Source of the DNA: Burkholderiaceae bacterium
GTDB taxonomy: Bacteria; Pseudomonadota; Gammaproteobacteria; Burkholderiales; Burkholderiaceae_B
Length of the DNA stretch: 64,000 nucleotides
Assembly: GCA_030158305.1 (NCBI GenBank)
Contig: JAOATE010000080.1
Coordinates: 114,301-178,300 of the forward strand
Direction of reading: 5' to 3'
Shown here: positions 31,431-40,794 of the stretch, in pieces
Position numbering within the stretch: the first letter of the stretch is position 1
How the letters are laid out: each line of letters begins with the position of its first letter
Notes under the pieces: generated by a model
The model's database searches: none
What the model was told of the DNA's origin: nothing
What the model saw: only the letters and a program-made list of their open reading frames with translations
Program-made: the position numbers and the translations under genes

Positions 31431-32939
31431 ATGGCCACGGATTATCTCAGACGTATTCTTACCTCCAAAGTGTACGACGTCGCAGTCGAAACTCCGCTCG
31501 AATACGCCCCACAACTTTCTCAGCGCATCGGCAACACGGTGTTGCTCAAGCGCGAGGACACTCAGTCCGTCTTCAGCTTTAAGCTTCGCGGCGCGTATAA
31601 CAAGATGGCTCACTTGCCCAAGAACGTGCTGGCGCGCGGCGTGATCGCGGCCTCCGCGGGCAACCACGCTCAGGGCGTTGCGTTATCCGCCAAGCGCTTA
31701 GGCTGCAAAGCAGTCATTGTCATGCCCACCACCACCCCAGGCGTCAAGATTGATGCCGTCCGAGCGCTCGGTGCCGAAGTCGTGCTGCACGGCGACAGCT
31801 TTACAGATGCGTATGGTCACGCCCTCATCCTGGAAAAAAAGCAGCAACTGACCTTTGTCCACCCCTTTGACGACCCGGACGTCATTGCTGGTCAAGGCAC
31901 CATCGGCATGGAAATTTTGCGTCAGCACGCCGAGCCCATCGAGGCCATTTTTGTCGCCATCGGCGGTGGTGGACTCATCAGTGGAATTGCCGCCTACGTC
32001 AAACAAATCCGCCCCGAGATCAAGATCATTGGCGTACAAACGATTGACTCTGACGCCATGGTACGTAGCGTCAAAGCGGGGCGACGCGTCACCTTGACCG
32101 ATGTGGGACTCTTTTCTGATGGCACCGCTGTCAAACAAGTGGGTGTCGAGACCTTTCGTCTCACTCGGGAGCTCGTGGACGACTATGTCCTGGTTGACAC
32201 AGATGCCATCTGTGCTGCCATTAAAGATGTGTTCCAAGATACGCGCAGCGTCTTGGAACCCGCAGGGGCGTTGGCACTCGCCGGCGCCAAACAATACGCC
32301 AGCGAACACAAGCTCAAAGGCAAAACGCTCGTCGCGATTGCTTGCGGCGCCAACATGAATTTCGACCGGCTACGCTTTGTCGCGGAACGGGCCGAAGTCG
32401 GCGAGGCACGCGAGGCGATCTTTGCCGTCACTCTGCCAGAGCAAAGAGGGAGTTTCAGGGCTTTTTGTGAACTCGTCGGCAACCGTAATGTCACCGAATT
32501 CAACTATCGTATTTCTGACTCCACTTCTGCTTACGTTTTTGTAGGCATTCAAGTTTCAAGCTTGGCAGAGCCCAACAAAATCGCCAACAATTTCCGCAAA
32601 CACGGTTTTGATACGCTTGATCTCACCCATGATGAGATGGCGAAAACGCATTTGCGCCACATGGTGGGTGGGCGCTCCAACCTTGCGGGCCAGGAGCTTC
32701 TCTACCGTTTTGAGTTCCCCGAGCGCCCTGGGGCACTGATGCGTTTTCTCAATTCGATGAAACCCGAATGGAACATCAGTTTGTTTCACTATCGCAATCA
32801 AGGCGCTGATTATGGTCAGATTCTGATTGGCATCCAGGTTCCAACAGGGAGCAAAAAGGCGTTTAAAGCCTTTCTTGAAGAGGTTGGGTATCCGTATTGG
32901 AACGAATCAGAAAACCCGGCTTACAAGTTGTTCTTATAA
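31431..32939 (+). CDS. ilvA: Threonine ammonia-lyase, biosynthetic
   Basis: A PLP enzyme that deaminates threonine to 2-oxobutanoate, the entry to isoleucine synthesis. The catalytic domain (about 1-325) has FSFKLRGAYNKM with the PLP lysine, SAGNHAQGVALSA and the phosphate-cup AIGGGGLISGIA. Two C-terminal ACT-like regulatory repeats (RGSFRAFCELVG and RPGALMRFLNSM) mark the isoleucine-inhibited form; 502 residues is the expected length. The ATG at 31431 is chosen over an upstream in-frame start because AGGAAG lies 5 nt before it. Confidence 0.96.
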   Translation: MATDYLRRILTSKVYDVAVETPLEYAPQLSQRIGNTVLLKREDTQSVFSFKLRGAYNKMAHLPKNVLARGVIAASAGNHAQGVALSAKRLGCKAVIVMPTTTPGVKIDAVRALGAEVVLHGDSFTDAYGHALILEKKQQLTFVHPFDDPDVIAGQGTIGMEILRQHAEPIEAIFVAIGGGGLISGIAAYVKQIRPEIKIIGVQTIDSDAMVRSVKAGRRVTLTDVGLFSDGTAVKQVGVETFRLTRELVDDYVLVDTDAICAAIKDVFQDTRSVLEPAGALALAGAKQYASEHKLKGKTLVAIACGANMNFDRLRFVAERAEVGEAREAIFAVTLPEQRGSFRAFCELVGNRNVTEFNYRISDSTSAYVFVGIQVSSLAEPNKIANNFRKHGFDTLDLTHDEMAKTHLRHMVGGRSNLAGQELLYRFEFPERPGALMRFLNSMKPEWNISLFHYRNQGADYGQILIGIQVPTGSKKAFKAFLEEVGYPYWNESENPAYKLFL

Positions 32940-32964
32940 GGCCGCGGCGTTTCCAGAGCGTCAT

Positions 32965-33531
32965 TTAATCGCCGCTAAATTGGCACACACTAAAAAATGG
33001 GGTGTCCGTTGCGGCGATTTTCGCAGACCCGCCAAGATCTGGCAGATCAATGATGGCGGCTGCCTCGACGACATTTCCCCCCAGCAATTGCAGCAGTTTG
33101 ATGGCGGCCAGCATGGTGCCCCCCGTCGCGACCAAATCATCCACCAGCAGCACACGCTGCCCGGGTTTGACCGCATCTTGATGGACCTCTACCGTGGCGT
33201 CGCCGTACTCAAGACTGTAAGCTTGCGCCACTGTTTTGTGTGGCAGCTTGCCTTCTTTGCGAACCGGTGCAAAGCCAACACCCAAGGCATACGCCAGCGC
33301 ACTGCCAAAAATGAATCCCCGCGCGTCAATCCCCACCACCAAGTCAATACGCTGGCGCATGTGGCGATAGACAAAAATATCGATCAACGCCCGAAATGCT
33401 CTTGGGTCTTGCAACAGCGGCGTGATGTCTCGAAACATGACGCCTGGCTTAGGCCAATCCGGAACCGTCCTGATCAGCCCTCGCACGACTTCCATCGCAT
33501 CCTGATAAGGGGGAATGATAGGCATAATCAT
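32965..33531 (-). CDS. apt: Adenine phosphoribosyltransferase
   Basis: Salvages adenine with PRPP to give AMP. 188 residues; the PRPP loop [18 protein letters not shown] is intact, and [27 protein letters not shown] and [15 protein letters not shown] are family signatures. Two ATGs lie two codons apart; the outer one (33531) has GGAG 9 nt upstream. Convergent with ilvA, 25 nt between stops. Confidence 0.95.
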   Translation of the reverse strand: MIMPIIPPYQDAMEVVRGLIRTVPDWPKPGVMFRDITPLLQDPRAFRALIDIFVYRHMRQRIDLVVGIDARGFIFGSALAYALGVGFAPVRKEGKLPHKTVAQAYSLEYGDATVEVHQDAVKPGQRVLLVDDLVATGGTMLAAIKLLQLLGGNVVEAAAIIDLPDLGGSAKIAATDTPFFSVCQFSGD

Positions 33532-33577
33532 TGGATGTCGCTCCGCATGGGGTGATCCGGTTACAGGATTGATTAGT

Positions 33578-34834
33578 TTAAGCGGCTTTCACCCGAACAG
33601 CCCCGGAAACTCGCAAGGCCTTCGCTCGAGCTGCGTCAACCGAGACATCGGTTGCCAAACCTACTCCCATCCGGCGCTTGATAAAGGACTCGGGCTTGCC
33701 GAACAAGCGCAAATCTGTCCCAGGCTCCCTTAACGCCTCTGCGACCCCCTCGTACCGCACTGCTTTTGCATCCAAACCGCCATAAATCACGCTGCTAGCC
33801 GCCGGAGCACGCAGTGTCGTGTCCACTGGCAAGCCCAGCAGGGCTCGCGCATGCAACTCAAACTCGCTTTGCACCTGAGAAACCAAAGTCACCAAGCCTG
33901 TGTCGTGCGGACGTGGGCTGACCTCTGAAAACCAGACCTGATCGCCCGAAACAAACAACTCCACACCAAACAGTCCTTGTCCGCCGAGGTTGTCAGTCAC
34001 ATCACGGGCGATTTGTTGTGCACGCTCCAGTGCCCGCGCCGACATCGGCTGTGGCTGCCAGCTTTCGACATAATCGCCACCAACCTGCAAGTGCCCAATC
34101 GGCTCGCAAAAATGCGTTTCCACTTTGCCATCAGCCCCGCGCGCGCGGACCGTCAACAAGGTAATTTCGTACTCAAAATCAATAAACCCTTCGACAATGA
34201 TCCTGCTGCCCTCAACACGGGCGCCTTCTTTGGCGATATTCCAGGCCGTTTCAATATCCTCCGGGCCTCTGAGTACCGACTGTCCTTTTCCAGAAGAAGA
34301 CATGACGGGCTTGACCAGGCAGGGAAAACCTACGACGGTCGTGGCATTGGCCAGAGAGTCTAATGAATCCGCAAACTGATAAGGGGAGGTTGGCAGGCCA
34401 AGCGTCTCAGCCGCAAGCCGACGAATGCCTTCACGATTCATGGTGAGCTGCGCCGCGCGTGCGGTCGGGGTGACGCGAACCGCTCCTGTCGCCTCCAACT
34501 CCACCAACAAGTCCGTCGCGATCGCCTCGATTTCGGGCACGATCAGGTGAGGCTGCTCCTTTTCAATCACAGCACGCAAAGCCGCCTTGTCCGTCATCGC
34601 CACCACATACGCCCTGTGCGCAACCTGCTGACCAGGGGCATCGGCGTACCGATCCACCGCAATCACCTCAACCCCTAAGCGCTGGAGAGCCAAGATGACT
34701 TCTTTGCCCAACTCCCCGGCGCCCAGCAACATCACTCTGAGCGCGGCACCTGACAAAGGTGTACCAAAAACCGCGGCATAAGGCGCGAGGGCTGCAGCAG
34801 GGGATGCCGAGGAGACATTCATGGGCGTTGTCAT
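33578..34834 (-). CDS. purT: Formate-dependent phosphoribosylglycinamide formyltransferase
   Basis: An ATP-grasp enzyme using formate and ATP to formylate GAR in purine synthesis, replacing folate-dependent Pur[30 protein letters not shown], the ATP-grasp stretch [16 protein letters not shown] and [16 protein letters not shown] are diagnostic. With the ATG at 34834 it has 418 residues, slightly longer than the usual 390-400 because of an Ala-rich N-terminus. An in-frame start 22 codons upstream is less likely. Divergent from kdsD. Confidence 0.94.
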   Translation of the reverse strand: MTTPMNVSSASPAAALAPYAAVFGTPLSGAALRVMLLGAGELGKEVILALQRLGVEVIAVDRYADAPGQQVAHRAYVVAMTDKAALRAVIEKEQPHLIVPEIEAIATDLLVELEATGAVRVTPTARAAQLTMNREGIRRLAAETLGLPTSPYQFADSLDSLANATTVVGFPCLVKPVMSSSGKGQSVLRGPEDIETAWNIAKEGARVEGSRIIVEGFIDFEYEITLLTVRARGADGKVETHFCEPIGHLQVGGDYVESWQPQPMSARALERAQQIARDVTDNLGGQGLFGVELFVSGDQVWFSEVSPRPHDTGLVTLVSQVQSEFELHARALLGLPVDTTLRAPAASSVIYGGLDAKAVRYEGVAEALREPGTDLRLFGKPESFIKRRMGVGLATDVSVDAARAKALRVSGAVRVKAA

Positions 34835-34948
34835 GGAGAATCCAAAAGAGGGAACAAAGAAAAGAGGCGTCAGAGTGCCACAGCGCGCTACCCGACGCAA
34901 CCGCAGCGAAAAGCCGCATGGCGCGTCCGAAACGTTTAAACTTAGGGG

Positions 34949-36004
34949 ATGCCTTCTATACCGCCTTTAAAAACTCAGACGCCCCGAGTGTCCACCGCGC
35001 CCACTGCGCCTGGCACCGGGTCTCACACAGTCCTGACAGCTGAAGCTGCGCTCGCCTCAGCTCAGCGCACCCTTGCGCTTGAAGCGCAGGCAATTATTGA
35101 GCTTCGGGACCGTTTGGACGGTCAATTTGCGGACGCCGTCAAACTCATCCTGGCTTGCACTGGCAGGATCGTCGTGTGTGGGCTTGGCAAAACGGGACAC
35201 ATCGCGCGCAAAATTGCAGCCACGTTTGCCTCGACCGGGACTCCGTCTTTTTTCCTGCATGCGGCCGAGGCCATTCATGGTGATATTGGCATGCTCGGTG
35301 GACAAGACTTGCTCATCGCACTTTCATATTCGGGCACAGGCCAGGAAATGCTGACCATCCTGCCTGCTGCGCACCGACTCGGGGTCAAGGTCATTGCCCT
35401 GACTGGTAACGAGCAATCCGAACTCGCCCGCTTGGCCGAGATCCATCTCAACATTAGTGTTTCTCAAGAAGCGTGCCCCCTCAATCTCGCACCAACCTCC
35501 AGCACCACGACCGCCCTCGCACTGGGCGACGCGCTCGCAGTTGCATGCCTCGAAGCACGCGGCTTTAACCATGAAGATTTCGCCCGCTCCCACCCCGGTG
35601 GTGCGTTAGGCAGACGACTGCTACTGCGCGTCTCAGATGTCATGCGCAGCGGCGACGCCGTGCCCATAGTGTTAGCAGAAGCCTCCGTTTTTCAGGCCCT
35701 AGAGGAAATCTCGCGCAAAGGCATGGGGATGACCGCAGTACTAGATTTGTCTGGCTCTGCCATCGGAATATTTACAGATGGTGACTTGCGACGCCTCATT
35801 GAACGCAAAGGTGACATTCGTAGCCTGAGTGTCGCCGAGGGCATGAGTCGCAATCCCCGACACATTTCCGCTGAAGCCTTAGCCGTCGACGCGGCGGCTT
35901 TAATGGATCAATACCGACTCAACCAGATGTTAGTCGCTGACGCCAAGGGCAAACTGCTCGGCGCCCTGCACATGCATGACCTGATGGCCGCCAAGGTGGT
36001 CTGA
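34949..36004 (+). CDS. kdsD: D-arabinose 5-phosphate isomerase
   Basis: Converts ribulose 5-phosphate to arabinose 5-phosphate, first step of Kdo synthesis for LPS. The SIS domain holds [37 protein letters not shown] (key stretch GKTGHIARK) and the [16 protein letters not shown] block. Two CBS domains fill the C-terminus ([32 protein letters not shown]). It is about 20 residues longer than E. coli KdsD because of a Pro/Thr-rich N-terminal extension. It heads the kdsD-kdsC-lptC-lptA-lptB run. Confidence 0.94.
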   Translation: MPSIPPLKTQTPRVSTAPTAPGTGSHTVLTAEAALASAQRTLALEAQAIIELRDRLDGQFADAVKLILACTGRIVVCGLGKTGHIARKIAATFASTGTPSFFLHAAEAIHGDIGMLGGQDLLIALSYSGTGQEMLTILPAAHRLGVKVIALTGNEQSELARLAEIHLNISVSQEACPLNLAPTSSTTTALALGDALAVACLEARGFNHEDFARSHPGGALGRRLLLRVSDVMRSGDAVPIVLAEASVFQALEEISRKGMGMTAVLDLSGSAIGIFTDGDLRRLIERKGDIRSLSVAEGMSRNPRHISAEALAVDAAALMDQYRLNQMLVADAKGKLLGALHMHDLMAAKVV

Positions 36005-36015
36005 GACAACTTTAG

Positions 36016-36615
36016 ATGAATCGACCCAACCTCCCCCCCCATCCTGCCGAATCACTCGTGCTCGCCCGCACCCCTGCCGCTCTGCGTGAGCGCCTCGCGC
36101 GCCTCAAGCTGATGATCTTCGATGTGGATGGTGTGCTGACAGATGGCAGCCTTTGGTACGGCGAACAAGGCGAAATGTTCAAGCGCTTTAATGCGCTAGA
36201 CGGCCATGGTCTCAAAATGCTTGCGACGAGTGGCATCAAAGTTGCCCTGGTGACAGGTCGTGAGGGTCCGATTGTTGACCGCCGTGCTGCAGAGCTAGGC
36301 TTAGGAGATGTCCTGCAAAATGTGCGCGACAAGGGCGCGGTTCTGACAGAGCTGGTCGCGCGTTATCACCTGACATTTGAAGAATCAGGTTTTATGGGGG
36401 ACGATCTGATTGACTTACCGGCCATGCAGCGCGCAGGGTTTGCAGCGAGCGTGCCTGATGCACCCGCTTATATGACTCAGGCTGCGCATTGGGTCTCCAC
36501 GAAATCAGGCGGCAAAGGTGCCGCCCGCGAATGCTGCGACTTAATTTTGGCGTCTCAAGGTCGCTTAGGTCATTTTTTCCAGCCTGGCCGCCTCGGTCCG
36601 GGCGTTATTCAATAA
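36016..36615 (+). CDS. kdsC: 3-deoxy-manno-octulosonate-8-phosphatase
   Basis: A HAD-family phosphatase of 199 residues that releases Kdo from Kdo-8-phosphate. Motif I is FDVDGVLTDGSLWYG, and GLKMLATSGIKVALVTGR and FMGDDLIDLPAM follow. Like E. coli KdsC it lacks a large cap and would work as a tetramer. It starts 11 nt after kdsD and 10 nt before lptC, clearly one operon. Confidence 0.95.
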   Translation: MNRPNLPPHPAESLVLARTPAALRERLARLKLMIFDVDGVLTDGSLWYGEQGEMFKRFNALDGHGLKMLATSGIKVALVTGREGPIVDRRAAELGLGDVLQNVRDKGAVLTELVARYHLTFEESGFMGDDLIDLPAMQRAGFAASVPDAPAYMTQAAHWVSTKSGGKGAARECCDLILASQGRLGHFFQPGRLGPGVIQ

Positions 36616-36625
36616 ATCGAGCCCC

Positions 36626-37243
36626 ATGAAAGAGCGCGCGTCTATTGTTGTCTCGATTTTCATCCTCACACTTTTGGTGATGGGGACTTGGTGGGCAGCG
36701 GACTACTCACAACGCGCCGTCCAAATTGATCCCCCTAGCCGACTGACACATGAACGCGACACTTGGGCAAAAAAAGTCGTTTTAGTGCGTACCGACCCAA
36801 AAGGGATCGTCATCCACCGCCTCGAAGGTGACTTGATGGAGCACTTTCCCGATGACAAATCCTACGAGCTCCAAGCACCTCGCGCCTACACCCTAAGAGA
36901 AGAAAACCCACTGACGGTTGCCACCTCAAAAGTCGCCTTCATTTATGATGAAGGCGACAAAATCGTGATGCGTGGCGATGCTGTATTGCTCCGGCTGGGT
37001 GACGCTGAGCGCCAGCCACTCAACTTTCGAAGCGAAGAAATCACCCTGCTCGTAGATAAAGATTTAGCCTATACAGACCTCCCTGCCGTGGCGACCAGCG
37101 GTCGCTCAAAGATGACTGGCGTTGGGATGCGTTTTAACAATGCCACACAGCAACTGGACGTGTTCAAATCGACCGATGTCGACATTGCCCCTAAAGACCA
37201 GCGCGAGGGCTCAGAACCTCCTGCACAACGAGCGAACCCATGA
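36626..37243 (+). CDS. lptC: LPS export bitopic protein LptC
   Basis: A single-pass inner-membrane protein of 205 residues (VVSIFILTLLVMGTWWAADY near residues 7-26, then a periplasmic beta-jellyroll) that passes LPS from the LptBFG transporter to LptA. GDLMEHFPDDKSYELQAPRAY and SEEITLLVDKDLAYTDLPA fit the family. The stop overlaps the lptA start by 4 nt. The ATG at 36626 has GAGC upstream. Confidence 0.92.
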   Translation: MKERASIVVSIFILTLLVMGTWWAADYSQRAVQIDPPSRLTHERDTWAKKVVLVRTDPKGIVIHRLEGDLMEHFPDDKSYELQAPRAYTLREENPLTVATSKVAFIYDEGDKIVMRGDAVLLRLGDAERQPLNFRSEEITLLVDKDLAYTDLPAVATSGRSKMTGVGMRFNNATQQLDVFKSTDVDIAPKDQREGSEPPAQRANP

Positions 37244-37902
37244 TTTTTAACAGTCATTTTCTTTCTTTTCGCACGCTCATCGCGTTGAGCCTGTTTGGTC
37301 TGAGCTGCGCGGCTCATGCACAAACACCAACAGCTCAGCCGCTCACCCCTGTCGAAGAGCCCAGCACGACCATTCTGTCCGACACGCTGCGCTACGACGA
37401 CACCAAGCGTGAAAGCACCTTTACGGGCAAAGTCGTCATGACACGCGGCCTGTTGACGCTCAGTTCAGACGTACTCTCCATGCGCGAGGATAGTGAAGGA
37501 CACCAGTACGGCGTCGCCACCGCCGATGCAGGCAAGCGTGTATTTATCCGTCAAGTTCGCCCCGAAAACTTTGAGGTCCTCGAAGGCGTTGGACTGAAAG
37601 CAAACTACGACGGCAAAAACGAGACCTTCGACTTAATTGGCCAAGCTGTGGTGACTCGCTACATTTGCGGCAAGCATTTCGATACGGTCAGCGGCCAGCA
37701 AGTGCGCTACAACCAAAAAACGGATGTGTATCAGGCCTTTTCTGGCCCAGACTCATTTAATCCAGACGGTCGCGTACGCTCAGTCGCGCAACCAAAGGCT
37801 CGAACCGATGCCGCTATCGCAGCCTGCCGAGCGGCTCAAACCAACAATCCAGCATCCGCCTTGACCCCCGCCACGCCCCCTGTTGTTTCTCCAAGTCGTT
37901 AA
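37240..37902 (+). CDS. lptA: LPS transport periplasmic bridge protein LptA
   Basis: 220 residues with a signal peptide ending SCAAHAQ, then the OstA-like beta-jellyroll that polymerises into a bridge for [40 protein letters not shown]. The C-terminus is an Ala/Pro-rich tail. Coupled to lptC by ATGA overlap; lptB begins 10 nt after its stop. Confidence 0.93.
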   Translation: MIFNSHFLSFRTLIALSLFGLSCAAHAQTPTAQPLTPVEEPSTTILSDTLRYDDTKRESTFTGKVVMTRGLLTLSSDVLSMREDSEGHQYGVATADAGKRVFIRQVRPENFEVLEGVGLKANYDGKNETFDLIGQAVVTRYICGKHFDTVSGQQVRYNQKTDVYQAFSGPDSFNPDGRVRSVAQPKARTDAAIAACRAAQTNNPASALTPATPPVVSPSR

Positions 37903-37912
37903 AAGTTACCCT

Positions 37913-38704
37913 ATGCAAACCTCGCACGCCTCGTCCAGCCCAGATTCGCCATCGCTCGCCACCCCGGGGCAACTGACTGCGACGGGACTGCGCAAGTCCT
38001 ACGGCGGTCGTATGGTGGTGCAAGACGTCTCGATTTCTGTCAAAAGTGGCGAGGTCGTTGGCCTTCTTGGTCCGAACGGCGCAGGTAAAACCACGAGTTT
38101 TTACATGATTGTGGGGCTGGTCGCAGCGGATGCGGGACGGATCGAAATTGACGACACCGTCATCAGTAGCATGCCGATCCACAAACGCGCCCGATTAGGT
38201 CTGTCCTATCTGCCTCAAGATGCGTCAGTATTTCGTCGCCTCACTGTCGAAGAAAACATTCGTGCCGTGCTCGAACTACAAATCGATCATGAAGGCAAAA
38301 AGTTTTCCTCAAAGAAAATCGAGGAACAGCTCGACGCCTTGCTTGAAGAACTGCAAATTACGCATATCCGCCGTAACAGCGCTCTGTCACTGTCAGGTGG
38401 AGAGAGGCGGCGCGTTGAGATCTCACGCGCACTGGCCACTCGTCCGCGCTTTATTTTATTGGATGAACCCTTTGCTGGCGTCGACCCGATTGCCGTGATC
38501 GAGATTCAGCGGATTGTGCGCTTTCTCAAAAGTCGTGGCATTGGCGTGCTGATTACAGACCACAACGTCCGTGAAACGCTGGGCATTTGTGATCGAGCCT
38601 ATATCATCAGTGAGGGTAAGGTCCTGACAACAGGACAGCCCGATGACATTATTAATGATGCCTCTGTGCGCCGCGTGTATTTGGGTGAACACTTCAAAAT
38701 GTAA
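37913..38704 (+). CDS. lptB: LPS export ABC transporter ATPase LptB
   Basis: Cytoplasmic ATPase that powers LPS extraction with LptFG. Walker [11 protein letters not shown]-loop [17 protein letters not shown], signature [20 protein letters not shown] sequence ([13 protein letters not shown]), Walker [14 protein letters not shown] and the switch TDHNVRET are all present. It is 263 residues from the ATG at 37913, with an extra Ser/Pro-rich N-terminus of about 18 residues. In most betaproteobacteria rpoN follows; here the next gene is hpf. Confidence 0.96.
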   Translation: MQTSHASSSPDSPSLATPGQLTATGLRKSYGGRMVVQDVSISVKSGEVVGLLGPNGAGKTTSFYMIVGLVAADAGRIEIDDTVISSMPIHKRARLGLSYLPQDASVFRRLTVEENIRAVLELQIDHEGKKFSSKKIEEQLDALLEELQITHIRRNSALSLSGGERRRVEISRALATRPRFILLDEPFAGVDPIAVIEIQRIVRFLKSRGIGVLITDHNVRETLGICDRAYIISEGKVLTTGQPDDIINDASVRRVYLGEHFKM

Positions 38705-38799
38705 GCCAAATAGGAGACTATTTAGCATCGCCTAAGTATCTCTGCTGCACCGCAGCGTTAAAAGACCTGTTTAAACACAATAAATAGCGATTTATCCCC

Positions 38800-38827
38800 T
38801 TGATTTCTGCATCCAAGTCACTAAACT
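38800..38827 (+). promoter_or_regulatory. Possible promoter for hpf and following genes
   Basis: TTGATT (38800-38805) and TAAACT (38822-38827), spacer 16 nt, in the 214-nt lptB-hpf gap. The -10 box is weak. The rest of the gap is AT-rich and shows no convincing gene: no RpoN-like reading frame or remnant is visible. Confidence 0.35.
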
Positions 38828-38918
38828 GAAATCAATGAAATCACAAAAAGGAGTTGCCGACGAAAAAGTTGCTGGTTGTCTATGAACATAGATAGATCCC
38901 TTTTATGGAGAGTACGCA

Positions 38919-39245
38919 ATGAACCTGAACATTACTGGTCACCATCTTGACGTCACCCCAGCTATCCGGGAATACATCCAAACAAAGATGACGCGCGTTG
39001 TGCGGCACTTTGATCATGTGATCGACACGCAGGTCATCCTGTCGCTCGAGCCACTGAAACACCGAGCGGAACTCACGCTTCACATTCGCGGCAAAGACAT
39101 CCACTGCGAAGCTTCAGAAGACAATCTTTACGCAGCCATCGACCTCCTCATTGACAAGGTTGACCGTAAGGTCCTTCAGCACAAAACGCGCACTCAAAAT
39201 CACCATCATCTCGCCGTCAAGCGACAGGTGTTTGAAACCGCTTAA
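38919..39245 (+). CDS. hpf: Ribosome hibernation-promoting factor (short form)
   Basis: A 108-residue protein that binds the small subunit's decoding region and favours inactive ribosome dimers. MNLNITGHHLDVTPAIREYIQTKM and EDNLYAAIDLLIDKVDRKVLQHK are family hallmarks. The short length, with no dimerising C-terminal domain, matches gammaproteobacterial HPF. Strong ribosome site (GGAGAG) precedes the ATG. It heads hpf-ptsN-hprK-rapZ, with a terminator between hpf and ptsN. Confidence 0.95.
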   Translation: MNLNITGHHLDVTPAIREYIQTKMTRVVRHFDHVIDTQVILSLEPLKHRAELTLHIRGKDIHCEASEDNLYAAIDLLIDKVDRKVLQHKTRTQNHHHLAVKRQVFETA

Positions 39246-39262
39246 ACCTAAGGTCTGACAAC

Positions 39263-39306
39263 CCACAAGGTCCACCAAAATGCCTGCCCTTGTGGTGGGC
39301 GTTTTT
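39263..39306 (+). terminator. Probable terminator after hpf
   Basis: CCACAAGG (39263-39270) pairs with CCTTGTGG (39288-39295), extended by CCC/GGG with a small bulge. GC and five T follow (39302-39306). The loop is long (17 nt), so strength is uncertain. It lies 17 nt after the hpf stop. Confidence 0.5.
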
Positions 39307-39368
39307 GTATCCCTTCTCTGTAAAAAAGCACACCTCACGGCGCCGCACTGCAGCATATAATTGTCCGC

Positions 39369-39824
39369 ATGAAACTTTTGTCACGCATTTTGCCCATACG
39401 CAATATCGTGCTCGATCTCGCTGTCACCAGCAAGAAGCGCGCCTTCGAGCAGGCGAGCCTGTTATTTGAAAATAACGACGGGATTGAGCGTGCGGCCGTT
39501 TTTGAAAGTTTGTTTAATCGCGAACGCTTAGGCTCAACAGGTCTAGGGGGCGGTATCGCCGTCCCGCATGGCCGAGTCAAGGGGATCAAGCATCCGGCGG
39601 CGGCCTTCTTTAGACTCGCTCGACCGATCCCCTTTGATGCCCCTGATCGCGAACCCGTCAGCCAATTACTTTTTCTCATTGCGCCCGAAGCTGAAACGCA
39701 ACAACATCTCGATATACTGGCAGAAGTTGCTCAACGCCTCTCCGATGCAGCGCTGAGAAAGCGCCTGCTGACAGAAATCGACCCAAGTGTTGTACAACAA
39801 CTTTTGACGACTGGACCAGCCTGA
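39369..39824 (+). CDS. ptsN: Nitrogen-PTS EIIA protein
   Basis: A 151-residue EIIA domain of the regulatory nitrogen phosphotransferase system. The phosphorylated histidine lies in GLGGGIAVPHGRVKGI. It controls potassium and nitrogen/carbon balance in relatives rather than moving sugar. Neighbours hprK and rapZ are the usual betaproteobacterial set. The absence of rpoN nearby is unusual for a gene historically named for that linkage. Confidence 0.94.
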   Translation: MKLLSRILPIRNIVLDLAVTSKKRAFEQASLLFENNDGIERAAVFESLFNRERLGSTGLGGGIAVPHGRVKGIKHPAAAFFRLARPIPFDAPDREPVSQLLFLIAPEAETQQHLDILAEVAQRLSDAALRKRLLTEIDPSVVQQLLTTGPA

Positions 39825-39866
39825 ACGCCTGTCTGGCCGGCATCTTCCCACCACTCTGGAGCCGCT

Positions 39867-40793
39867 ATGCTGACGGTGCAGGACCTTGTAAATGACAACG
39901 TCGATGACATTTGTTTCAAATGGATCGCCGGGCAGTCCGCCGCAGACCGCCTGATTCCTGACAACGGCATGGCCGCGGCTGACCTGATCGGCCACCTCAA
40001 CCTGATTCACCCTTCTCGCATCCAGGTATTTGGTCGCGAAGAAATGGATTACTACACGCGCTTTGATAGTCGCCGGCGGGTGCACCATCTCGAAGAATTA
40101 CTCGCAGGGGGCGTTCCAGCAATCCTCCTCGCCGACAATCTTGCCGCCACAGAAGACCTCATTCACAACTGCGAAAATAGCCATGTCCCGCTGTTATCCA
40201 CAGCCGTTCCTGCCGCAGAACTGATTGACCTGCTGCGCATCTACCTCAGCCGACGGCTCGCACCCACCACGACGGTGCACGGCGTGTTTATGGATGTACT
40301 AGGGCTCGGCGTCCTCATTACGGGAGAGTCTGGTCTGGGTAAAAGCGAGCTCGCACTAGAGTTGATCTCTCGCGGTCATGGTTTGGTCGCGGATGATGCC
40401 GTCGAGTTATCGCGTACGGCACCCCACGCAATTGATGGACACTGTCCAGAACTCTTGCGCAATATGCTCGAGGTGCGCGGCTTAGGACTTCTGAATATCC
40501 GAACAATTTTTGGCGAAACCTCGGTGCGACGCAAGATGAAACTCAAGCTCATCGTGCATCTAGTCCGCGCCACCGCTCAAGACAAGTTTGAACGTCTTCC
40601 GCTTCAAGACATGACACAAGACATGTTGGGCTGTCCAATTCGCAAAGTGATGTTACAAGTCGCAGCAGGCCGCAACCTAGCCGTGCTCGTCGAAGCAGCC
40701 GTCCGCAACACGATTCTTAAGCTGCGCGGTATTGATACGCTCGCCGAATTTATGGAACGTCAATCCGCTGCGATCGCGCAAGGTCAGGATTGA
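39867..40793 (+). CDS. hprK: HPr kinase/phosphorylase
   Basis: A 308-residue sensor enzyme that phosphorylates or dephosphorylates HPr on serine. Walker A GESGLGKSELALELI sits near residue 155, after a DRTGG-like N-terminal domain. The family signature EVRGLGLLNIRTIFG lies near 205-220. In proteobacteria HprK acts with ptsN/ptsO-type phosphocarriers to control regulators rather than catabolite repression through CcpA. The stop is 1 nt before the rapZ start region. Confidence 0.96.
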   Translation: MLTVQDLVNDNVDDICFKWIAGQSAADRLIPDNGMAAADLIGHLNLIHPSRIQVFGREEMDYYTRFDSRRRVHHLEELLAGGVPAILLADNLAATEDLIHNCENSHVPLLSTAVPAAELIDLLRIYLSRRLAPTTTVHGVFMDVLGLGVLITGESGLGKSELALELISRGHGLVADDAVELSRTAPHAIDGHCPELLRNMLEVRGLGLLNIRTIFGETSVRRKMKLKLIVHLVRATAQDKFERLPLQDMTQDMLGCPIRKVMLQVAAGRNLAVLVEAAVRNTILKLRGIDTLAEFMERQSAAIAQGQD

Positions 40794-40794
40794 C

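Noticed and set aside
31698..32309. 203-codon minus-strand frame inside ilvA
   Set aside because: Antisense shadow of the PLP domain.
32827..33555. 242-codon plus-strand frame covering apt
   Set aside because: Antisense to apt, which has an intact PRPP loop and family length.
38835..38885. 16-codon frame MKSQKGVADEKVAGCL in the lptB-hpf gap
   Set aside because: No ribosome site before its ATG and no similarity to RpoN; treated as chance.
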